Source: Amblyomma americanum
Lineage: Eukaryota > Arthropoda > Arachnida > Ixodida > Ixodidae
Direction of reading: 5' to 3'
NCBI RefSeq assembly: GCF_052857255.1
Contig: NC_135498.1
Span: 158,395,124-158,459,123 of the forward strand
Length of the DNA: 64,000 nt
Each line of letters starts with the position of its first letter. Position 1 is the first letter of the stretch. Shown here one piece after another: positions 20,701 through 33,765 of this stretch. The position numbers were made by a program, and so were the translations under genes. The notes under the pieces were generated by a model. The model was not told where the DNA came from. It was given only the letters and a program-made list of their open reading frames with translations, and ran no database searches.

Positions 20701-23560
20701 TCGTTCTTTTAAATAGTGTTCAATCTATATGTACACCTTTCCCCCAAGGCCTAGACTCGCCAAGGCCGCGAGTCGCTACACATTCTGGAAACGAGGGTCA
20801 GAGTTCATCTAAGCATGACCCCAATACAACTGGTCGCACCTTTCATCGCACCCGGTTTCGGCCGCTGCGGAATCGACAATCTGCAGGCAACATCGTATTC
20901 GGTGCCAGCGACAGAAAGAAGAACGACTTTCGCAGTTGCTAACTCATACTTTGCGTATGACAGTGTGACGTTGTGTAATCGCTTTAGTGTAATCATTTAC
21001 GCTTTTCTCGGTGCCACTGCTTCGTACGCATAGAAATTCTTTAAGCTAATGCGTACTGGAAGCTCAGCATTAGCTGGCCATCAAATTGCAGCGTGCGCCA
21101 GAACGAGAAGAGGCGGCTGTTCCGCCACAAGCGTAAAGTTACTGCGTAGGTTCGCTGTGTTCAGTGTTTGTCCGCCATATCTTTTTCTCCAAAGCATCCA
21201 AGCTACGAGGGAAAGCCACAACTGCATGCAAGAGGACTACTTGTATGCAGCGGTTAAAACGAGTGATTTATTATATCCAAAATACGGTTGTAGTGAGTGG
21301 CACAGATTGCCAGTAATGCATCGGCTGCACCAATACCTATCTCTTTGAGTGACAAATTACTAGCCATGTGGATTAGTGGCGCCATCTTTTGTAAAGGCCA
21401 CACGTCACAAGCGTTTTCTTAACAATTAGCGCACACTTGTTATAAATAGAATGTTTTTTAGGAAGAAAACATCGTTTTTAATGAACATGTGCACTGGGAC
21501 AAAACGAAATGCCGCAAAGCAGGAGCACAAAGATTTGCCAATGGACTGTCAGCAATAGTCTAGCGCTGAATGATGCGGAGGAGTAGGCTTCTTCGCAATA
21601 CATGGATGGTTTTTCACCCACGTGGCCGCCTTTATCCAATATCGACGCAAGGGAAACAAACGTGAAACTCTGGGATCCTACGCAGTAACTCTACACAAGC
21701 GGAAACGCGCTTATCATTTCCTGGCGTGCCTCTAAGCAGACGGGAGACAGGAGAACGAGAAGGAGAAGCAGCTGCTCCGCTTCAACCTTTCCGTAGCGCC
21801 AAGGGCAGTAATTGTCCTCCACTCCGCCAAGGGCGCTAATCGCATTGACGTCAGGGCTTCGGACCAGAGACCTCGTGTGATCACGACTAATAAACATAGT
21901 ACTGGTAACATGGCAGTGGCGCTGCGCCTCTGCCCGCGATGCCAGGTGCTGCGGTCGGTGGGGCTTGTGCGACCCATGTTGCTCCTTCTAAGCAACCTCT
22001 CGCGACCAATAATTAATTTAACTGCCACCTGCCAGGGTGGTCAGTCTGCTCACAATCTGGTGGCCAGGTTGTGACTACCATCTAAAGTAGCCCTCGAAGG
22101 ATCACCTAAAATGATGACCTAAAGTGTGCTTTCCTGTGTGCATGGCAGTTCAAATATGCCCAGAGGTCACGTGAGAGCACACCGCAGTATCCATCCCGGA
22201 AGGTAGAGCGGCATGGTCGCTAAACTAGAATAAATCCTTGTATGTAACCACTGACTGACCGTTGAGCAGCTAGCCCTCAATGTCAGCGTTTCTGGAGATG
22301 TCTGCACTATATCCTACAAACAGACCTAAAAATAAGGAGTTACCTCTTGACTAGCTCTGCGAATGCGCACTGAAGAACAGAGGGAACCCCACGACGCAGT
22401 GTCCAGCCATTGTTGATTCGCAGCGATTGTAAAAACGGGCCTTTCATTCTATCGATTTCCGCTTTGAATGAGACAAGGGTTCAATAGGGTGTTTCAAATC
22501 CGAAACCTGGCGGCGGTTGAGTTACCGGCAGTGGCGCAAAAGTTGCCGTTTTCTCCCGACCGCGAAGGTGTCCTGCTCTGTCCGTGGCAATCCAAGGGCA
22601 CAACGTAACAGCTGAAGCCACGAAGATGCTCTGCAAATGAAGCTTATTCACGCATGTAGAAGCACTGCAGCGGTATGCTGCAATCAAGACAACGTAACCG
22701 CTGGTTAGGTAGCACGTGTAAACTTCTTTCGTGACATCTTTTAAGTGGTTTCTCAAACTCCATGCTTGCTTACTTGACCTCTCTAGCAACTTTTTCCTTT
22801 TTCTCGTGCTGAAGAAGCCTCTCCGCGGCAGCACGTTATCAAGCCACTTGCGTTCTCTAGTGGCCGAAAGAGATCATTAAAGAATCGTAGGCAACAGCAT
22901 TTTCGCCGCGAAAAATGTATGAGTGTACTTAGGTCTCGGTGAAATACAGGAACCAGTCAAAACGCTGGAGGCAAAAGTGTTTTCAGGAATAAATCGGGAA
23001 CCTTACAAGTTGAACCGCCCTTGTATTCTTCGCATTTAAAAAGGCAATATTCACCACTCCATATCACTATTCTTCTCTGTAAAAATGGATTCCATGGTCC
23101 TTTTTTGCCATGTGGGTGTTTGTCTGACCGCCAAAGACGTATTTATTTAAAATCTTCCTTGAGTCAATTCAAACTCGTAACGTCATTACTGAAAGGAATG
23201 GGTTGCCACGTTGAAATAGGTTGCAGTGTAGCGCAGCCTGTAAGACCCGCACCTACAAATCGGTGTCGACGCATGCATTTTTCCTTCCAAACCGGCCAGT
23301 GGTGGCGAAACCTGTATTTTGTTTCTTTTTCTTTTCTACGTTGTAAAAACTCCGTGTCCAGGGAAAGAAGCTTCTTTGTATTTAAAACACGGCAGCCTAT
23401 TAATTTCGGCCAACTTCTATGTCCCCTGAATCTTCCTTTAAAAGCAAGCGAAACTGGGCAGTGCCGCTGATGTCGAGTTGATAAAAGGACGGGTCTGAAG
23501 TATCCCTTCTGGGCTGCCCACCGTGTTTGCAAATACGCCCACAACGCTAGAATGACTATA
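20701..23560. other. unassigned sequence, no gene seen
   Basis: Short open frames (20815-21033, 21049-21348, 21691-22074 on both strands, 22481-22834, 23021-23544) have no recognisable domain. A diverged pair (cgccaaggg at about 21797 and 21829) is the only local repeat noticed. The region could contain decayed LTR sequence, but I cannot show it. Confidence 0.45.
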
Positions 23561-26237
23561 GTCGAAAGTTAATATTTATTAAGTCCATCTTTATTAGGTA
23601 GGCATACAGGATGGAACAAAAAAATTCGTGGGATATCAGATCATATCATAATGGTTGATATTGAATTGACGATATTGAAGGGCAGACTGAAGAGGCAGGA
23701 TGGTCATTTCATCTGTAATATTTCGGGTGAAAAAACCACTTCCTCTCTCCCACATCTCCTGAACGCGTTCTACATATGCAGACAACGTGCCTTTAGATTG
23801 GAGAAGATATCGCAACCAAATCCCTCCAACTTGTTTCATGAACATCACACTCAAACTCGTCTTCGGAGGGCCCTTTTCCATAAGTCACCTCTATTACACC
23901 CCGCTGCTGACGATCTGCCTAGACACGCGAAGCCATTTTCCGCTTCAGCTGGTTTCGTAATTTCCGCGAGCAGTCCCTTTCTCGGAGGCAGCACTGCATG
24001 ACACATCGACCGGCAGTGTTTCGATGACCGAGAGCACACTGCTCTCTCTCTCGCCTCCCGTATTTCCGCACCGAAGAAAACGAAGCAAAAGGAGCAAGAT
24101 TATTTGCGCTGCTTCCACATGACGTGCACAGCGCATATACGAGCTCTGAGCAAGGCTTCACCGTGTGGAGGAATTCTCGAGATCTACTGCGACTGCTCGG
24201 GTTCGTGTTCATATCTCGGTATCAGCAATAACCTCTAAATTGATTACTTTTACTTTGTTTTCTTTATATGCGAGGCCTCTCCACGCGCACATCCTCAGGC
24301 CTTCCTGCATGGTGACGTCGATTCGCTGAAGCCGCCTTCGCACTTTCCAAGCGGCAGTCATCAGGGAAGTGTCCTTTAAGTGCTGCACCGGGTGTGCTTG
24401 CGTGGCTTGCGATATTTAACTCCCGCTCTTTAGACTGCAACGAGAGAGTCATTTCTAGTAATGCCAGAGCTCCATCACTGACGCAGTATGCCCCCTGAAA
24501 ACAGCTGTATCAAACGATCCAGTATATAGGTGTTTAACCTGAAAATATCGACGCAGAGTTTTTCCGCTAATACCACCCTGTTAACTGTTCTGAATTCCCC
24601 TAGTCGCCCATTAAAGCTACTTTCAGGCCACCGTTATAAAATACCTTGGGAATCGTCGCTTGCTGCCCGCTTTACGCGTCAAGTGCGGAAAGAGCCCAAA
24701 GGCCAAACGTGAGGCGCACTGAGGTGACACAGGCGTCAGTGCCAGTTATGTCACCTTTGCAGCCGGCTCACGCCTTTCGTAACGCTGCAATTCACTCCCG
24801 ATGGCAACGGAACCTAAGTAATGTCTCCTCGCATGCTGATTGTTTGCCAAGGAGGCATGGCGTCTAGTAAATGAAACTCGTTCTGCGTGCGCTAAGCTCA
24901 GCTTTGCCGTCATTCTCATCATTCGGCTGTTCACCGCACCACGTTTCATATCACGCGCGCCTTACGCGATGTTGTTATACAACCGTTCATACATGCCTCG
25001 CATACCTGCGATGGCTCTTATCTTGTCTTTCCATTTAAAACATCAGCAGTAAAATATATGATGTGAAGGTATCACGTCGTTGGCACTAAAAGATGTCCGA
25101 GCTGACGTGTTCATTATCAGTGGCGCCATAAACGGTCGCACGAACGGTTGGTCACGTGGCCCATTGTAATCAGCCACATTGGAGACCTTTAACATAGCGG
25201 AGATGTATCAGTGTAGACACGAGTCCTAATTTGTGTATATAACGCGAAACTCAGCTGCACTCTGTGCACAAATGGAATGTAGTGAAGTGGGCAGTATGTA
25301 ATGCCTCTCAGCCTAGAGTGGAAAGCCGATGTTAACATCTTGAGGTCGTTGCGGAACCACAGGCGATCGCACAGAAAGAACTGCACCCAAACGTGTTCTC
25401 CCGGAATCGCTGCTGAAAAAACTTGGTAGTTTAATCAGTTTTCTCTTGCTTACCACTCATTCATACCTCATGTTGTGCGGCACGCACTATAGAGCCTTGA
25501 CGGTACATTTTCATTTACGGCTTCGGGGCCACGCACTACGGTGTCTTGACAGCGTCGCCTGCTGCTCCTGCACTGTGGCGCACAAAGTGCGGGGTCTTGG
25601 CATTCGCGCCGCTTCCTACCTCGCTATTGAGCATGTCATAACAGTGTGGAGCTGGAGGGTCTGTTATCTCGCCCGCCGTCCTATCGCATCACAGAAAAGG
25701 TGCTATACGCTGTTCCATGTGCTGGCACAAGAGTACAACTGCGCCCCACTCAACTCTTTCAAAGGCCGTCAAACGCAGGCCATCCAATATGCGTGCCTCT
25801 TCTCGCAGTGGCGCACCGTTTTCTTTGTGATTTTGATCTATACCACGCACTGCACACGCCAAGGACTGGACCATGATCTTAGAAGTTGAGGTAAAAACAA
25901 CTGTGGCCAAAAAGTTTGCGGCTGGCAAAAAGAAAAGAATTGCGCACATCAAGCAAATAGTTCTGGCACACAGCTTTGCAATTAGCAAAGTGATCAGTGT
26001 CTCTACAGCTTCCAAGCGCAAACGTCTATTACCCGACTTTTTCCCACCTGCTTCAACATTTTTAAAAGTGTAAGCAACCATTTTTTACTAGAGAGCGATT
26101 TCTACGACGATATAGACATAACTCCCGTGAGAAGCTTTGGGCTAGACTGTAACCAGCACGCGCAGCTTGTATGTCGCAGCTGGCACATTCCAGGACCAGA
26201 GATGCCCCGACCCACTCCGGTCCGCCAAGGGCGCTCC
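23561..26237. other. unassigned sequence, no gene seen
   Basis: Open frames up to 147 codons (25446-25889 plus; 25689-26081 minus; 23651-24001 plus) overlap antiparallel partners and show no motif. Base composition is mixed. There is no splice-linked coding series that I can support. Confidence 0.45.
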
Positions 26238-26266
26238 GGACAGACAGACAGACAGACAGACAGACA
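26238..26266. repeat. (GACA)n microsatellite
   Basis: About seven units of cagacaga-type repeat lie within 26238-26266. Confidence 0.95.
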
Positions 26267-26679
26267 CGCACACACAACAGGAGGTTTTTCGCCAAAAGAC
26301 GGCTATAGGCTAACACGGTAAAATAAGAGAAAGTAGAACAAGAAGCGAGAAAGAAGGAAATGAGAGATGAAGATGAAGGAAGCTGAGCCGTCGCTGGAAG
26401 GTGGGGTCCTCAGTCCAAAGCGACAGTAGCCTGTGCTTTGTTTGGGCCTGGCCTATATCAGGCGAAAACAACAGCAGCACCAACAAACTAAGGAAGACGT
26501 TCGCGGTCTTAATTGTAACAAATAACGTCGCCGCATAGAGCGTTCCGATGTGCGGCATACCGAACGTGAGGCTGGCCGTTGGCGGCATCTGACTACCGAT
26601 GCGAAATAAAAGAGTATGCCTGTAGCCGGCAGCCAGAACTACCTCTCGCATCCGCACCTTCCAAAACTACAGCTGAACC
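26267..26679. other. unassigned sequence
   Basis: A minus-strand frame of 115 codons (26310-26657) has a hydrophobic stretch but no family resemblance. It may belong to the LINE tail that follows. Confidence 0.4.
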
Positions 26680-26872
26680 AAGCGCTTCCCAGTTTCTACC
26701 GGCTTGCTGACTTCTCATACTGACATCATTTTCCTCTTACTCCTTTTTGCCCTTCACTATTATATCCCCTAATCCCGTTTTCCGAGTGCAGGGTAGTAAA
26801 CCGGCTTCTTCCTCCGGTTAACCTCCCTGCCTTTCCTTCGCCTCTCTAATCTAATAATCTTCCGCTATCGCT
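26680..26872 (+). mobile_element. LINE 3' UTR fragment
   Basis: The pyrimidine-rich sequence with gtgcagggtagtaaaccgg and ttaacctccctgcctttcct resembles the 3' UTR at 37255-37385 (gagcagagtagcaggccag, ccaacctctctgcctttctt), which follows an RNase H-bearing LINE. No coding sequence remains. Confidence 0.5.
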
Positions 26873-27584
26873 AAACAAAACATAAGCCAAGCCAGAGCTC
26901 AGCTTACGAACAATTTGTTTATCCAGCCAATAAATGCCGTAGTTTCTTGTGGATGAGGCACATGCCAGTGCCTTTCATACTCGATTGCGCCCTTGTGAAT
27001 TTTGATTTTGACGACAGGTGCTTCTGCTTTCTAAAGTGCTTTTATCTGAGTCAGTGAAATGCGAAGAACGGGCTCTGTTTCTCGGTCAATAAAATATCGA
27101 GGCAGAATGAAGCCCTGCGCTGCCTGAGCTTTGGCAACAGAACCATCAACGACATTCTTGGCTGATGATAGCCACGAGCGGCCGCTTTTCTTGTGCAGTT
27201 CTTTTCCTTAAATGGGCCTCGCTCGCCAAGGCTTTTCAAAAAAGAAAAAGCTCGTCTTTCCACTCAGGCTATCATCAGAGATGGTAATGGAACGTGGGCA
27301 CGTGCGTTTATATCGACCCTCGGGTCGTTCTATTTCAGTGACCGCTCCTGCCAAAGAGAACATTCAGCCGTACGTCACTCTCTACCCATTACTTATTGCT
27401 TTGCTCTAGTTCTCTTCGTTTCAGATGGATAACGCCAAAGGTTTACCTTCGGAACAATAACGATGACGGCGAGATGCGTCAGTATTTGTTCAATTCGTAC
27501 TCAATCACCTGAAAAAAATTAACTCAGCTATATAAGACTACAATATTTCCGGATTTAAAATTCCAAAAATGGGTTCCTTCGTTT
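26873..27584. other. unassigned sequence
   Basis: No recognisable coding or repeat feature. Overlapping short frames at 27051-27432 show no domain. Confidence 0.45.
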
Positions 27585-27830
27585 TGTTATTGGTATTTGT
27601 ATGTGGGGTTTAAAGTCCTGAAGGAAGACATAGGTTATGAGGGACGACATAGTGGAACGTTCTGGATGTACTTGAGTAGCCTAAGATTCCTTAACGTACG
27701 CTGACATCCCTCAGCACACGAGGATTTTTGCATGTCTCCTACATCGAAACGCGGCCACAACCACCAGAACTCCATTCTTGGACCTTGGGATCAGCAGTTG
27801 ACCGCCAAATTCATTGAGCCACCGCGGCGG
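27585..27830 (-). mobile_element. degenerate Ruka-type SINE, minus orientation
   Basis: Read on the minus strand it starts ccgccgcggtggctca (27830-27815), the tRNA-like head. It continues with gcgtttcgatgtaggagaca and gggatgtcagcgtacgttaa, which align with the body of the copy at 6017, and ends in a CAAATACC/AACAAAAC A-rich tail near 27585. The B-box region is damaged. No target duplication was found. Confidence 0.85.
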
Positions 27831-29289
27831 ATGATTCCTTTTGGGGGTTTTCTAATCTATGTATGTCTAAGCAGCTCTAGTGGGAGCCCAAATTTCAAGT
27901 CTGGGATAATTTTTGTGCATAGGAAAGAGATTACCCGTTCTTATGATTTCCCCAGACATGTCACCAATATAAACGACTGAATATCCACCGTTGAAAAAAG
28001 CGTCCAGGTTTACACCTTAATCAAAATGGCAGCGGCTTAGCTCGGCTATGCCAGGATATACGTAGCGAGAGGTACGTTTCCCTGGCTGAGCTCATTTTCA
28101 TTGCTGTATGCTTAGCAACGAGAGACATTGGGCTCCATCCCGGCGACTACGCGCCGTCTATTACGCTCGGCAGTCTGGCATCTCCGTTTGGCAAGGCGTT
28201 ACTCTCTCCGCTGTGGGTGTTTCCGCTGCTCTCTTCCCCTCCTTACGCTCTATCTCCCTTTGTTGAGTAACCAAGTGCCAGGCGACAACCTTAGGATCGG
28301 AAGAGTTAATCTCCTCTTGCCTATACCGTCGTTTAGCAGCGGCTGGACTCCCCTTCTCTGCATGCATGTCAAACGTTGTGATACAGCCGCTTATTACATC
28401 TCTGCCTCTTATACGCAATGCTGCGCATGCGACCCGTGGTTCGGGTGATAGAGCGGCGTGCGACGAGGCGGCGACGAAGAACGCGGCGCGCTTCTTTCCG
28501 CCGGTGGAGCGGGGGGCGCGACGACGGCGAAGCGCGCGACTCAGCTGCTGCTCCTCTCCGGCTGCCATGGTAACGGCGCATGCGCACAACTGGCCATTCC
28601 CAGCCACCGCGAAATGGTCGACTGGTAACCCAATGTAGCCCAGGTAACCCAGCGGAGGTTTATTTCGGCTAAACCTAGTTATACGAGCGAAAGCTCTGTT
28701 AAGCACAGTTATGCATGGTCTGGTGCCTGCGCCTGAGCTGACCCACTTGGACCGGCGCGCGCATCATCCATGGCCAGACTGAGCAACAGAGCGCCGGTGA
28801 ACCAGCTGTTGTACTCTCGCCTAGACACGTGGAACAGCGTCGAAGAGCCTCCGAGCGAGCACTGCTGCGGCGCCTGTCCACAGCGAGTCACGTAGTATGA
28901 CGTCACTGGCCGCATCCCCATTTTGCCGGCTCAAGGTCGACTTTCCGCCAAACTTTACCTTGGTAGTTGTAGCGCGGAGAGTGGAGCTTTCGCTCTAAAA
29001 TCGGAACTGTGTATTTCGCCTGCATGCGGCTGTGTGGGCGAGCTTTAAAATGTGTAGTGAGCGTTATCAATACTTGCGATATATGCTAGAATTGCAGCTC
29101 TTTTTCTGTAATATGAAGTGGAGACCAGAACTCGCGAAGCTTTGGCCTGGGCTGGAAACCACGTGTGCTTTATGTGGCGGTGGCTGAACGTTAAGCTAGA
29201 ACCGGTCACGCGTTTTGTGGTGGCTTTGTAGGCTTTAAGTGCTTTGTGTTTTGCTAATATTACTGATAGAAGGTGGGAGGGAGTTAAGT
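27831..29289. other. unassigned sequence with a GC-rich block
   Basis: 28430-28600 is strongly GC- and CpG-rich. The 181-codon minus-strand frame over it (28161-28706) is low in complexity (Arg/Ala-rich) and shows no domain. The palindromic 12-mer gagcgaaagctc occurs at about 28684 and in inverse form at about 28984. No gene is supported. Confidence 0.4.
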
Positions 29290-30350
29290 TTCCCCCTTCA
29301 GGTGGCGATGAGAGGAAGCACCTTGTTGGTGATGAAATCGGGGTTTTTTGATGACCCGGTAGTCCTAATTCGCAAACATTCACGTTACTCGAAGAAAGGA
29401 GAAGGTTAACTGTTTATGTACAACATAATAAAACAAGCAACAAAGCAAGGAGAGAACTATTTACATGACTAAACCGTTGATAAGACGAATTCAGCCCCCG
29501 TTGAACCCAGAGCGCTGACTTTTAAACCCTCTGTCTCCGCCCTTAGTGCGGACAGCAACCAATAAGATTACATGCGACTCACCTCACCAATCAGTGGTTA
29601 AGGAGAGAAAAATAAGGTTTTCGCGAACTAATCATAGATTGGGGAAAGAGTACTGAGTATACATTTGGGAAGGAAAGGTTGCAATTAAACACACAAACAG
29701 CACAAACGCGACCACCCTTTCCAACGGTACCCACGGCACAGCCGTTTCTACTTTCCCAACATTGTCATCTGTTTTCGCTTCCGCACAGGCGACAAACATA
29801 TTCCTATCGAGACGATCACTTAAGTCGTTTACAGAACACATCGAAAGAGAAGACAGTCGTTACGGGAATAATGGGTTTCATGGTCACTCGGCTCCTACCC
29901 AGCCGTATCTCCTTCATTCCCGAAGCCTCGGCAACCACTTGACAGCGCACAAATGTCGACTGCTGTATCTGGTTAGGGTTCTTCCCGGCGGGTTATGTCC
30001 GTGATGGCGCGGAGTAAACAAGGACGTTCGCCGCAAGAATGGGAGGCCGGGACGGGACGGGTACCTTTGTTGGCGACTTCCTACCCCACTGCTGCGGCCT
30101 TCTTTGCGAGCACGAGACCGACCAGTTCGCAGAAAGGTCAGCGAACTCCACACCTCCCAACCAAGAACGTCACGCGGACACTTGCTGTCAGTGTGACATA
30201 ACAGTGCAGCCACAGTTTCCCGGAGCAAAATTACACACACGCACATGTATGCTCGGCTGTAATATGTCCACAAACAAGCACACACGCGCGCACATTGCGG
30301 TTAATTCAATCCGCACAACAAGGTTAGGACACCAATCTGCACATTCCAGA
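29290..30350 (-). mobile_element. probable 3' LTR region of a minus-strand LTR element
   Basis: Downstream (minus sense) of the gag-like frame at 30361-31917 there is about 1 kb of non-coding sequence. It has a TATA-like gggtttaaaag (minus strand, near 29525) and a later A/T-rich ttgttttattatgttgtac (near 29440) that could hold the poly-A signal. It ends near 29290 in a purine-rich stretch. No second LTR was found to pair with it, so the call is tentative. Confidence 0.35.
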
Positions 30351-30360
30351 ATGCACCATG

Positions 30361-31917
30361 TCAGATCGGTGCACCAAATTGGCAGAAATTCCAGCCGCCT
30401 ACATCTCGAAACAGAAGTTCATGTTTCTTTTTAGCTTTGTCAAAAAGATTGGCTCTACATTTTGAATTGTTCGCCACATTGCCGGTTGCAAAGGCTGCCG
30501 CCGCTTTCGGATCTGCACTGTCACCTTCCTCAAGATCTACAGAGCTCACTAGCTCCCTGAACCCCACAAAGATTGTTGCTGCAATCGCGTCTGCATTCTC
30601 CCGTTCTCTGGATCTCGCGCTAAAGTTAGGCCTCAGATCTGCTGCCTCACATACAGCTTCACATCGGGTTTCAGGTGACGCTAGCTGTTTGCAGAGCTTG
30701 CAGCCGACGTTATCATGAAAGAAAACCATCTCCTCATGCTTTCTTGTCCCACAATTACCAGCTTGCTTCCGCACTTCTGGTAACGAGGTATCATGCTTAA
30801 TGTTTAGACTTACAGGAATGAATCCAGTATCCGAATCTCCAAGTTCCCTACCTGCTGTGAAACTCTTTGCCGCTGTCACTGTTAACTCCCAATCTGCTGC
30901 AGAAATATTTGCAGCTTCCGGATCTGCCTGAAATTCCACTGACGCCTCAGGTTTGTCGCTAACAGATTCGTGCGGAATTTTGAAATGCTCTTTGGCATCA
31001 GCTTTCTCATTTTTTTCCTGCAGCTGCACCCTTTCTGGCTGGTCTAGCAACAAGGGCATCTCAAGCGTTATCAACTTTCCTCTACACCAACAGCTGTCAC
31101 TGCGCAGTGTCAGCTTCGGCTGGCTAACCAACTCATCTTTCGAAGCTAGCTTACCATAACCTGGAAGAAGTGTGCCCGCTATCAGATCCCGATTTACCTC
31201 TTCCTCGCGCGTTCCCGCTTCCTCAGAGTTAGCGCCGACCTGCTCTTGCACAATGCTGAACTCTTGTTCACTGGAAGTCCACTCCTGCGCCTCTTGGGTA
31301 AGCTCTATATCTGCTCGCTCTGACAGCGCATGCTTCACAGGTGTTACTAACGCCTCTATGCCTTCAGCGATCTGTTCTAGCATGGCACACAACGTTAGAT
31401 CAGCTTGTGCGGCTTAGATAGCCACACCTTCTCCTTTTGTTATTTCGGTCCCTGAATCGACACAGGCTTCAGAACTTTCACCTTCGGTTTCCAAGTTGCC
31501 GCATGTCGGATCGTCCACCCTATCTAGTTGAACGGCCTTATCAACAGTCATATCCGACTGGGAACTTAACTTACCAGGCATCAGTATCTCTACCTAAGCT
31601 ACTAACCCGCACACATCTCTTCTCACTGCGGGGTCACCTTGTTCTTGCTTTTTCGCACAGTCCATCATCGAATGCCCAAATTTCATGCAGTTTAAACATT
31701 GGACTGCTGCGAATAAGACCTCGCTATCGACTTTCGCCTCCTGCCTTAATTTCAACTGCATCTGTGCAAGTTTTCTCTTTTCCAGCTCAATTTGGAGTTT
31801 CAAATTTTCAATTTCACTCAGCTTTTCTGCCTCCTCCTGCTCAACACGCCGCATCATGCCCTCCCGATCATATAGTACAGCAGCCATCTCCGTTTTCCGT
31901 GCTTTCGTTTCTAGCAC
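30361..31917 (-). pseudogene. gag-like polyprotein of an LTR element (coiled coil, CCHC, acidic tail)
   Basis: Read leftward from 31917, one frame stays in register to 30361 and is broken only by two in-frame stops (near 31596 and 31414). The N-terminal 62 residues form a predicted coiled coil rich in Glu, Lys and Leu (VEQEEAEKLSEIENLKLQIE). A zinc knuckle follows at residues 74-87, C-x2-C-x4-H-x4-C (CLNCMKFGHSMMDC). The remaining about 400 residues are acidic, with many Glu, Ser and Ala, and contain a second Cys pair (CKLCKQ). A coiled coil with one CCHC knuckle fits a retrotransposon Gag, which packages element RNA. No protease, RT or integrase follows, so pol has been deleted. The exact family is uncertain. 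Confidence 0.62.
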
Positions 31918-32590
31918 TAAACACTACACCGAGATGGTGAATTCAGAAAAAGCAGAAAGGTATCCTACCTTACTGGTTGCTCTCTGCCCCGGTGGTCTGG
32001 TCGTCCTCAGTGATGACGACAGGATCCTCGATGCGGACGATTTGAGCCCTGGATCTCTCACCAGCTCGCTGACTTCTGCCTCGTTTGACTTGGTCGCCTG
32101 GTTCTCAACCTTTTCGATGCGGACGCTTGGTTCTTTTCAACAGCTCGCTGCCTCGAACCCTCGATGGCTTGTCGTTGCCAGGCTCCTTCAGCTCCTCGCT
32201 GACTTGAACCTCCGACGTGCTCTCGAACTCAACCCGTGATCCTGAAGCTCTCGACGTCGTCTTTCGACGCAGCTTCACGTTTTCTCCTTTAGGACAAACA
32301 GCTTGTTCACCGACTTGTTCTTCTCACCTTCCGTCCAATGCCTCGAGTAGAAATAAGTTGAGATCCTGTCTCAACTGCGCCAGTTGCATTTCCCCTCTTC
32401 GGGCTGTGCCAGTTGCAAAGTTTCTAAAATAGCTTGCCACAGATCTCATCATAGAATTTCCCCTCTTCTTGCTTTTGAAAGTGTTGCAGATCGTATCAAC
32501 ACATTCTAAATGGTAAGGTTCTTTCTCTTCGCCTGGAACTTTGTCAGCCATCCTATGCGACATCGCCAAAGTCTCGTGCTTGCTCAGGGG
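31918..32590 (-). other. probable 5' leader of the minus-strand gag element
   Basis: Open stretches on the minus strand (for example 32324-32569, MAMSHRMADKVPGEEKEPYH) lie in other frames than the gag. I cannot tell leader from coding sequence. tggcaacgacaagccatcga (minus strand, near 32180) could be a primer-binding site. The right edge meets the Penelope-like element. Confidence 0.3.
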
Positions 32591-33765
32591 GACTTCCAGG
32601 TGCTTAAGGTATATCTTTATTCAATGGCTGTGAGTTTTCAGGATAAATTTTACGTGCATAAACGCGGCATTTGTATTGGGTCGTGTGTAGCTCCTGTTTT
32701 ACCTGAGATTCTTTTAGCTGAAATTGACCGCTCGCTATCGCGCGTACTTTCTGACGACCGTATCGTTCGGGTGTTCCGATACGTCGACGACTTTTTAATC
32801 CTTTTAAATACTGACCGCAACGATAACTTGACACAGGTGGCGATGGAGGTTTTAACATTTTTTAAGTCTGATTTTGCCAGTTTTAATTTTACCATTGAGC
32901 TTCCTGAAAACTCTTGTTTGCAATTCTTAGACTTAGAATTAATTTTTAACAATCCTGATCACCTATGCTGGGCGTGCATGGCTAGGTCGAAAAAAGCACT
33001 CCTGCCCTTCAACTCGTCTCATTCGAAGCTGGTCAAGAGGAGTATTTTGTCAGCTTGCCTCAGGGCTTCGTTGACCAAGTCGTGCCCTCATAATGTTGGG
33101 GTTAGCTTTGATGCTCAGGTGGATCGCCTTCGGTTTGCCGGTTTTCCGCTGGCCCTTCTTCGAGCTGTCGCCGAGTTCCGGTTGAAGTCCTTCCGCCAAA
33201 ACTCAAAGCCTCGTGGGGCGGATGCCCAGGAGAGGCGGAAGTATGAAGTTATGCCCTATGTTCACAGGGTCTCGCACGGCCTGAAGAGGGTCGCCGGTAA
33301 ATTCGGCGTAGAGGTCCTTTTTTCGACACCGTGAAGTTGTCGCGTTTGTGCAATTTAGTTAGACTAGATAGACAAAAGAAGATTGAGTGTAGCGCTAACC
33401 ACAGGAACAAGTTTGTGCACTGTAGATCGAACATAATCTATCAGATTCCGCTGAGCTGTGGTAAGGTGTACGTCGGGCAAACTGGCCGCTGCATCAACAT
33501 TAGATTATTACAGCATGCCAATTCCTTAGCTGATTCTAGAGGGCAGCATCTTCTTAAGCATTGTAAGACCTGCAAGCATGACGACAAAGATTGCACTCCA
33601 CTTTTCGGCAGGACTAAGATTATCGGACGCGCGAGGAATAAGAAAGAACGTGAAGTTATTGAAACCTTGGAAATCACGAGATTAAGCCCTCAAAAATGTG
33701 TTAGCGAGGCTTCCATACACCAGTACCGCAAGGAGTTGGAGTTTCTTGGAATGACGAGATGATTA
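32590..33765 (+). pseudogene. Penelope-like reverse transcriptase with GIY-YIG endonuclease
   Basis: The first frame (to 33334) carries the RT core: FQDKFYVHKRGICIGSCVAP (GSCVAP near residue 57), then FRYVDDFLILLN with catalytic YVDD. These are hallmarks of the Penelope RT, which is related to telomerase. The linker continues with RKYEVMPYVHRVSHGLKRVA. After a single frameshift at 33331-33334 the second frame (33331-33762) reads the GIY-YIG nuclease: NIIYQIPLSCGKVYVGQTGR (IYQ and YVGQTGR), CINIRLLQH with the conserved Arg, then a His/Cys-rich LLKHCKTCKHDDKDC. The usual end is REVIETLEITRLSPQKCVSE. The endonuclease nicks the target site and RT primes from it. One frameshift and the 5' truncation make it inactive. 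Confidence 0.9.

Noticed and set aside
25446..25889. 147-codon plus-strand frame as a host gene
   Set aside because: No motif or domain, and an equally long antisense frame overlaps it.
28161..28706. 181-codon minus-strand frame as a host gene
   Set aside because: Arg/Ala-rich composition from CpG-rich DNA, no domain, and competing frames on the other strand.
30361..31917. Host coiled-coil zinc protein
   Set aside because: The CCHC knuckle, two in-frame stops and an adjacent LTR-like region fit a retrotransposon Gag better.
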